Shown here: one piece after another, positions 54,747 through 58,140 of the stretch
Layout: each line of letters opens with the position of its first letter
Position numbering within the stretch: position 1 is the stretch's first letter
Assembly: GCA_016193465.1 (NCBI GenBank)
Contig: JACPSE010000180.1
Coordinates: forward strand, 1 to 58,140
Length of the DNA stretch: 58,140 bases
Direction of reading: 5' to 3'
Origin: Deltaproteobacteria bacterium
Lineage (GTDB): Bacteria; Desulfobacterota; Binatia; UBA9968
Notes under the pieces: generated by a model
The model's database searches: none
What the model was told of the DNA's origin: nothing
What the model saw: only the letters and a program-made list of their open reading frames with translations
Made by a program: the position numbers and the translations under genes

Positions 54747-55503
54747 GTTTGCGCAAGAGACCAAGGCGCAACTCGTGCGCTGGATGATTCACCTCAGGCG
54801 GGAGCCCTTTAATATGGCCTTCAATCTGCTCAATCCCGTCATCCTCCTCATCTTCATGGGTGGGGCCTTTCAGGGGCTTGCCCAGGATTCTGTCGGCGGC
54901 GACTACCGCGCCTACCTCCTGCCAGGGGTCCTGGCCCTCACCGTCTTCGGCAACAGCATGGCCGGAGGCATCCCTCTGCTCTTCGACAAGGAGAACGGTT
55001 TTCTTTTGCGCTTAATGAGCGCGCCGATCACGCGCGTCTCCATTCTCGTCAGCCGTTTTCTTGCAATCAATATCAATACGAGCCTCCAGTGTCTGATCAT
55101 TTTGGGATTGGGGTTCATTTTTGGCATCCGTATCGCTACCGGGGTTGGCGGGGTCCTGACGCTCATGGTGATCGGCTTGCTCCTCGGCTTCGGGGTAACC
55201 GTCATCTCTTTGATCCTCGCCTTCATCCTGGAAAACCACGGCGACTTTTTCGCCATCCTGGGCATCTCTGCCCTGCCGCTGAGCTTTCTTTCCAGCGCCT
55301 TCGTCCCGGTGGACTCCCTCCCGGTGTGGATGCGGCTGATTGCCTGGGTGAACCCGATGACTTACACCATTGATGCCATGCGCTCCCTGATTCTTTCGGG
55401 TTGGCATGGATCTCTTCTGGCGCAGATGGCCGTGGCGTTGGTTCTCTTTGACGGCGCGATGCTCTGGTTCGGAGCTAAGGTGCTACGCCGCCATTTGGCG
55501 TAG
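54739..55503 (+). CDS. ABC-2 type permease
   Basis: The 254-residue protein has six helices and the ABC-2 motif near the end of the soluble part (SSAFVPVDSLPVWMRLIAWVNPMTYTIDAMR). It forms the membrane half of the exporter with the ATPase encoded just before. Substrate unknown; drug or polysaccharide-lipid export are family possibilities. Confidence 0.88.
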   Translation: MLEFAQETKAQLVRWMIHLRREPFNMAFNLLNPVILLIFMGGAFQGLAQDSVGGDYRAYLLPGVLALTVFGNSMAGGIPLLFDKENGFLLRLMSAPITRVSILVSRFLAININTSLQCLIILGLGFIFGIRIATGVGGVLTLMVIGLLLGFGVTVISLILAFILENHGDFFAILGISALPLSFLSSAFVPVDSLPVWMRLIAWVNPMTYTIDAMRSLILSGWHGSLLAQMAVALVLFDGAMLWFGAKVLRRHLA

Positions 55504-55511
55504 CCCACCCC

Positions 55512-55682
55512 ATGGAAAGTTCGGCGACCAAAAAGAGCATCGAGGAACTCAGGGCGAAGCGGCGTCGCGAGCGCTGGAACGCCTTCTTGACCCCGCTCAT
55601 TACCATGGCCTCGCTGGTCGGATCAGTGGCATTAGTCATGTATATGCTCAAGAGCTGCAGCGAGCGGTTTCCGCAGCCCTAG
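55512..55682 (+). CDS. Small single-span membrane protein
   Basis: A 56-residue frame follows the ABC permease by eight bases. It has a charged N-terminus (KKSIEELRAKRRRERW) and one membrane helix (PLITMASLVGSVALVMYML). No family is recognised. Its position suggests it is an accessory of the exporter. Then 55683-55806 holds no gene. Confidence 0.5.
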   Translation: MESSATKKSIEELRAKRRRERWNAFLTPLITMASLVGSVALVMYMLKSCSERFPQP

Positions 55683-55806
55683 TAAATTTCCCCTTGCCTC
55701 CAAAGTCCCGCCTCGGCTACATTGACATTTGATGGTCGAGGCACCCTCTCAAATAGCTGTCCTGGCAGCGAAATTTGATCAGCATCTTTTGTTGACTAAT
55801 TGCTAG

Positions 55807-56529
55807 AGGAGATGCAAACAACAAAAGACCCGTTTATTATTTCTCTATCACCAAGTCCTGTTCCAAAAGGTGGGCTACGTACAGGGAGTCATCAGGGCCA
55901 AACGACCCCGACGCCTACCGGTGGTCTTGACGCGGGAAGAGGTCCGGTCTATTCTCAGCCAACTCCAAGGCCCTGACCGGATCATGGCCATGCTGCTCTA
56001 CGGAGCAGGTCTCCGGCTTATGGAGTGTCTGCGGCTGAGAGTAAAGGACGTTGATTTCCCCACCAACCAGATTCTAATCAGGGATGGCAAAGGCCAGAAG
56101 GATCGCGTGACCATGCTGCCCGCGTCCGCCAGGGAACCGCTTCGGCAACACCTGCAAGAGGTCAAGACGCAACATCAGAAGGATCTGGAGAATCATTACG
56201 CTGGAACGTCTCTGCCGTATGCCCTGGAGCGAAAATACCCCAACGCCTCAAAAGAGTGGGCTTGGCAGTATGTTTTCCCCGCTACGAGGCTCTGCGCCGA
56301 CCCACGCTGGGGGGTCGCCCGCCGCCATCACCTTCACGAGTCCGTACTGCAGCGGTCGGTCAAGGACGCTGTGAGGAATTCCGGAATAGCGAAGCCAGCA
56401 GGCCCTGCTGGCTATCACGGCGCGAGGAAATTTTGCAGAGGTTTACTAACGGTTGAATCATGCAGGTTATTTTTCCAAATCCAAGCTGTGGAGTCGAGCG
56501 ACCTAGCCAGCAGTTTCTTTGCAGGCTAG
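55807..56529 (+). pseudogene. Truncated integron-type tyrosine recombinase (IntI-like)
   Basis: The frame is open from 55807. LLFLYHQVLF and RAKRPRRLPVVLTREEV match the core start of environmental integron integrases, box I is LLYGAGLRLMECLRL, and the integron-specific insert ALERKYPNASKEWAWQYVFPA is present. After the family stretch RHHLHESVLQRSVKDAV, the box II region is only vaguely kept (H-x-x-R in YHGARKF), and the catalytic Tyr part is lost. The N-terminal DNA-binding domain is also missing. It must be inactive. It lies on the same strand as the cassette-like genes that follow. Confidence 0.75.
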
Positions 56530-56602
56530 CTCGCAGCTCACTTAATAGTTATGTAGCGGCCCCGTTGCGGCCGCGTCCAGGCAAATCAAGTCGCACTGTA
56601 CC

Positions 56603-56920
56603 ATGAGCGCTCGGGTTGATCAGATCGTACAGGTCCTCGAGGAGATGTGGCGACGCCAAGCGCTGCTCGGCGCGTTCCGGGAGCGAACAGTTAAGCTCAT
56701 CGCGAGGCGACTGGGGGTCCATCCGAACACGGTCCACGACAAGCTCGTTCGACAGCTAGGGCCGCAAGTGAAGGAGGCGCGAGATTTCGATCGGCTGGTC
56801 GCGCGTTGGCTCGGAGGTGATGCCCAGCCGCTTCGCAGCGCTCTGCTCGAACACGCAGTTAGCGAAGATGACCGTGAGCGGATCAGGCGTTTCTTCCAGG
56901 ATCACGATACCGCTGCATAA
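56603..56920 (+). CDS. Cassette-like gene encoding a small helix-turn-helix protein
   Basis: The 105-residue protein contains a likely DNA-binding segment (ERTVKLIARRLGVHPNTVHDKLVRQ, about 27-51) and a helical C-terminus. Its stop codon TAA (56918-56920) is the first part of the attC-like site at 56918-57022, a normal cassette arrangement. No closer family recognised. The 73 bases before it hold a short hairpin (CTAGCC/GGCTAG, 56503-56529) from the integrase end. Confidence 0.55.
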   Translation: MSARVDQIVQVLEEMWRRQALLGAFRERTVKLIARRLGVHPNTVHDKLVRQLGPQVKEARDFDRLVARWLGGDAQPLRSALLEHAVSEDDRERIRRFFQDHDTAA

Positions 56921-57022
56921 CACGCGCTGCTGCGGGCGGCGGTGCCTGGTGGCACCTGCCTCGCTGCGCTTGGTTAGCGCTATTGTCGTAAGGGCACCGC
57001 AGCAGAGCGCTAGCCGTTAGCC
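56918..57022 (+). repeat. attC-like recombination site 1
   Basis: The left arm starts TAAC-ACGCGCTGCTGC (56918) with GGTGCC (56941-56946). The right arm has GGCACC (56993-56998), GCAGCAG, GCGC, then GCCGTTAGCC (57013-57022). The two arms are complementary with small bulges over about 25 bp. Size (105 bp), the TAAC/GTTA ends and a stop codon at the edge fit integron attC sites. The 3' core GTTAGCC differs from the GTTRRRY consensus at one position. Confidence 0.6.
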
Positions 57023-57075
57023 ATGCGGCATAGGTTCCGCTATAATAGGTGCGAAGTTCCCAGCCGAGCGGTCAG

Positions 57076-57303
57076 ATGTCTGAGCTCGACGTATTGAAAG
57101 AGAAAATTGCATACCTCAAGCTTTGGCTGGGTATCATAGTCGTGACCGATATTAGCTTGGTCGGCTGGCTGCTTGGGAACTACACTGTGGCAAGCTGGGC
57201 ATTGATCGTGGGAGATGTAGTTGCAATCTCCGTCGTCTCATATGGAATTTATGTCCTGCACAAACGCATCGAGAAAGAGATCGAGCGACTGAAGGAGCTT
57301 TAA
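57076..57303 (+). CDS. Cassette gene encoding a small two-helix membrane protein
   Basis: From ATG 57076, the 75-residue protein has an N-terminal charged helix (SELDVLKEKIAYLKLWLG), two membrane helices (IIVVTDISLVGWLLGNY and ALIVGDVVAISVVSYGIYVL) and a basic end (HKRIEKEIERLKEL). Proteins of this shape are common in integron cassettes; function unknown. The next small frame starts two bases after its stop. Confidence 0.6.
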   Translation: MSELDVLKEKIAYLKLWLGIIVVTDISLVGWLLGNYTVASWALIVGDVVAISVVSYGIYVLHKRIEKEIERLKEL

Positions 57304-57305
57304 CC

Positions 57306-57392
57306 ATGGATATCGTTGTCGCAGTGATTATGGTTGCAGTCGCGGTACTGTTCGTGTACGCAGCCCTCGACGCAACAAAGCATCCGCAGTAG
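57306..57392 (+). CDS. 28-residue single-span membrane peptide
   Basis: The frame reads MDIVVAVIMVAVAVLFVYAA then LDATKHPQ. AAGGAG (57293-57298) stands 7 bases before the ATG, overlapping the end of the previous gene, so translation is plausible. It is one membrane helix, perhaps a partner of the 75-residue protein. It lies before attC-like site 2. Confidence 0.5.
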   Translation: MDIVVAVIMVAVAVLFVYAALDATKHPQ

Positions 57393-57402
57393 CCACCCAC
57401 TG

Positions 57403-57477
57403 GCTAACGAGCGGCTTGAGACGGACCTCGCAAAATGCTGGTGCGATTTGCTCGGCCCCTCAGCCTTCGCGTTAGGG
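57403..57477 (+). repeat. attC-like recombination site 2
   Basis: TAACGAGCGGCTTGAG (57405-57420) faces CTCAGCCTTCGCGTTA (57459-57474), imperfectly complementary with unpaired bases, as in attC stems. An inner pair GCAAA/TTTGC is also seen. Length 75 bp is typical. The two sites share the outer TAACG and CGTTAG parts and differ inside, which is the attC habit. The 3' core GTTAGGG is one base from consensus. Confidence 0.6.
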
Positions 57478-57545
57478 CGCTCAAGCTCCGTGCACTCCAA
57501 TAACCACGCTTGACGTTAATCACGGCATGCGTTACTATCAAGTTC

Positions 57546-57824
57546 GTGATCAAGACGTTCAAGTGCGCCGACACGCAAGCTCTTTCAAAGGGCGAGCAAG
57601 TCAAGCGGTTCGTGAACATCGCGGCCGTCGCGCGACGCAAGCTGCGGCAGCTGGAGATCGCGGACCGATTGGACGATCTTCGAGCGCCGCCAGCCAATCG
57701 GCTAGAAGCACTGAAAGGCGATCGCGCGGGGCAGCATAGCATTCGAGTGAACGATCAGTTTCGCGTTTGCTTTCGTTGGACGGACGCAGGCGCTGAGGAC
57801 GTCGAAATCGTGGACTATCACTGA
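57546..57824 (+). CDS. higB: HigB-type toxin
   Basis: From GTG 57546 the protein has 92 residues with the HigB signatures MIKTFKCADTQALSKG, RFVNIAAVARRKLRQL, PPANRLEALKGDRAGQHSIR and VNDQFRVCFRWTDAGAEDVE. It is a ribosome-dependent mRNA interferase. The higA antitoxin follows after 13 bases. higBA pairs are a frequent cargo of integron cassettes, where they stabilise the array. Confidence 0.9.
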   Translation: MIKTFKCADTQALSKGEQVKRFVNIAAVARRKLRQLEIADRLDDLRAPPANRLEALKGDRAGQHSIRVNDQFRVCFRWTDAGAEDVEIVDYH

Positions 57825-57837
57825 CAGGAGAATGATT

Positions 57838-58140
57838 ATGCGAAAACTCAAGCCCGTAACACCAGGCGAACTGTTACTGGAAGAATTTCTGAGGCCGATG
57901 GGGATTAGCCAGTACCGGCTGGCGAAGGAGATCGGCGTGCCGCCGCAGCGCATCGGCGACATCGTGGCGGGGAAACGTGCCATCACTGCTGACACTGACT
58001 TGCGCCTGTGCCGGTTCTTCGGCCTTTCTAACGGCTACTGGCTGCGTGCCCAGGCAGCACATGACACGGAAGTCGCGGAACGGACTTTGGGCGCTAAGCT
58101 GGCGAAGATTAAACCCTGGGCGGGGTCAATGGAAGTCACG
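57838..58140 (+). CDS. higA: HigA-type antitoxin, cut by the window edge
   Basis: The ATG at 57838 follows AGGAGAATG at good spacing. 101 codons are visible with no stop before the edge. A Xre-type helix-turn-helix is present: ISQYRLAKEIGVPPQRIGDIVAGKR, about residues 24-48, followed by the family stretch LRLCRFFGLSNGYWLRAQ. It neutralises HigB and represses the promoter. Little of the protein should be missing. Confidence 0.9.
   Translation, partial: MRKLKPVTPGELLLEEFLRPMGISQYRLAKEIGVPPQRIGDIVAGKRAITADTDLRLCRFFGLSNGYWLRAQAAHDTEVAERTLGAKLAKIKPWAGSMEVT

Overview
The window is 58 kb of a Gram-negative bacterial chromosome. It carries Kdo and Lpt lipopolysaccharide genes, MreBCD/PBP2/RodA, a PpiD-like periplasmic foldase and sigma-54. 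The order kdsB-pyrG-kdsA-kdsD-kdsC-lptC-lptA-lptB-rpoN-hpf-ptsN-rapZ-HPr is the one usual in deltaproteobacteria-like lineages (Desulfobacterota, Binatota, Methylomirabilota and relatives). The exact phylum is an inference. Most of the window is ordinary core metabolism, with small accessory insertions and an integron-like remnant at the right end.

The main result is two genes split by an in-frame TGA exactly where their families have the catalytic cysteine: an OsmC-like hydroperoxide reductase (1876-2376, minus, residue 62) and a 2-Cys peroxiredoxin (24241-24825, minus, residue 48). In both, a hairpin with G in the first loop positions lies at the distance expected of a bacterial SECIS element. 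I read both as selenoproteins, so the organism should have selA, selB, selC and selD elsewhere. Standard gene callers would truncate or split both genes.

Layout. 1-3.6 kb: CnoX-like thioredoxin, response regulator, OsmC-like selenoprotein and AI-2E family permease, all minus. 3.8-4.2 kb: a self-contained transcription unit with a near-perfect sigma-70 promoter, a 13-codon lysine-rich ORF inside a possible pseudoknot, and an intrinsic terminator. 4.2-9.3 kb: alpha/beta hydrolase without its serine, TlpA-CcdA, FolE, PepA, TrxA. 9.5-10.8 kb: a damaged UPF0175/DUF3368 toxin-antitoxin pair and a protease remnant. 10.9-16.3 kb: the rod-shape operon mreB-mreC-mreD-mrdA-rodA (minus). 16.5-21.2 kb: PpiD-like foldase, histidine phosphatase, Na/Ca exchanger family protein, coiled-coil protein. 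21.2-24.8 kb: tRNA-Ala(CGC), GalU, DksA/TraR protein, MBL-fold protein, AmrA, selenoperoxiredoxin (minus). 25-29 kb: tRNA-binding protein, racemase-like protein, a ferric-type ABC permease and binding protein with a broken second binding-protein copy.

29.3-43.5 kb is the Kdo/Lpt/RpoN/PTS-Ntr block followed by metK. A RelE-type toxin-antitoxin pair and a GHKL ATPase are inserted between kdsD and kdsC. 43.6-55.7 kb: AhcY, a DUF4202 protein, HemW, MoaB-MoaD-MoaE, NicO-type Ni/Co transporter, Nramp-like carrier, CinA-type protein, ACT protein with a 50-residue zinc ribbon, UPF0718 permease, an ACMSD-like hydrolase and a drug-type ABC exporter. 55.8-58.1 kb: a truncated integron integrase followed by cassette-like small genes, two attC-like folded repeats and a HigBA pair cut by the window edge.

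Several intergenic gaps hold short words repeated in both orientations. No CRISPR array, rRNA or insertion sequence was seen.
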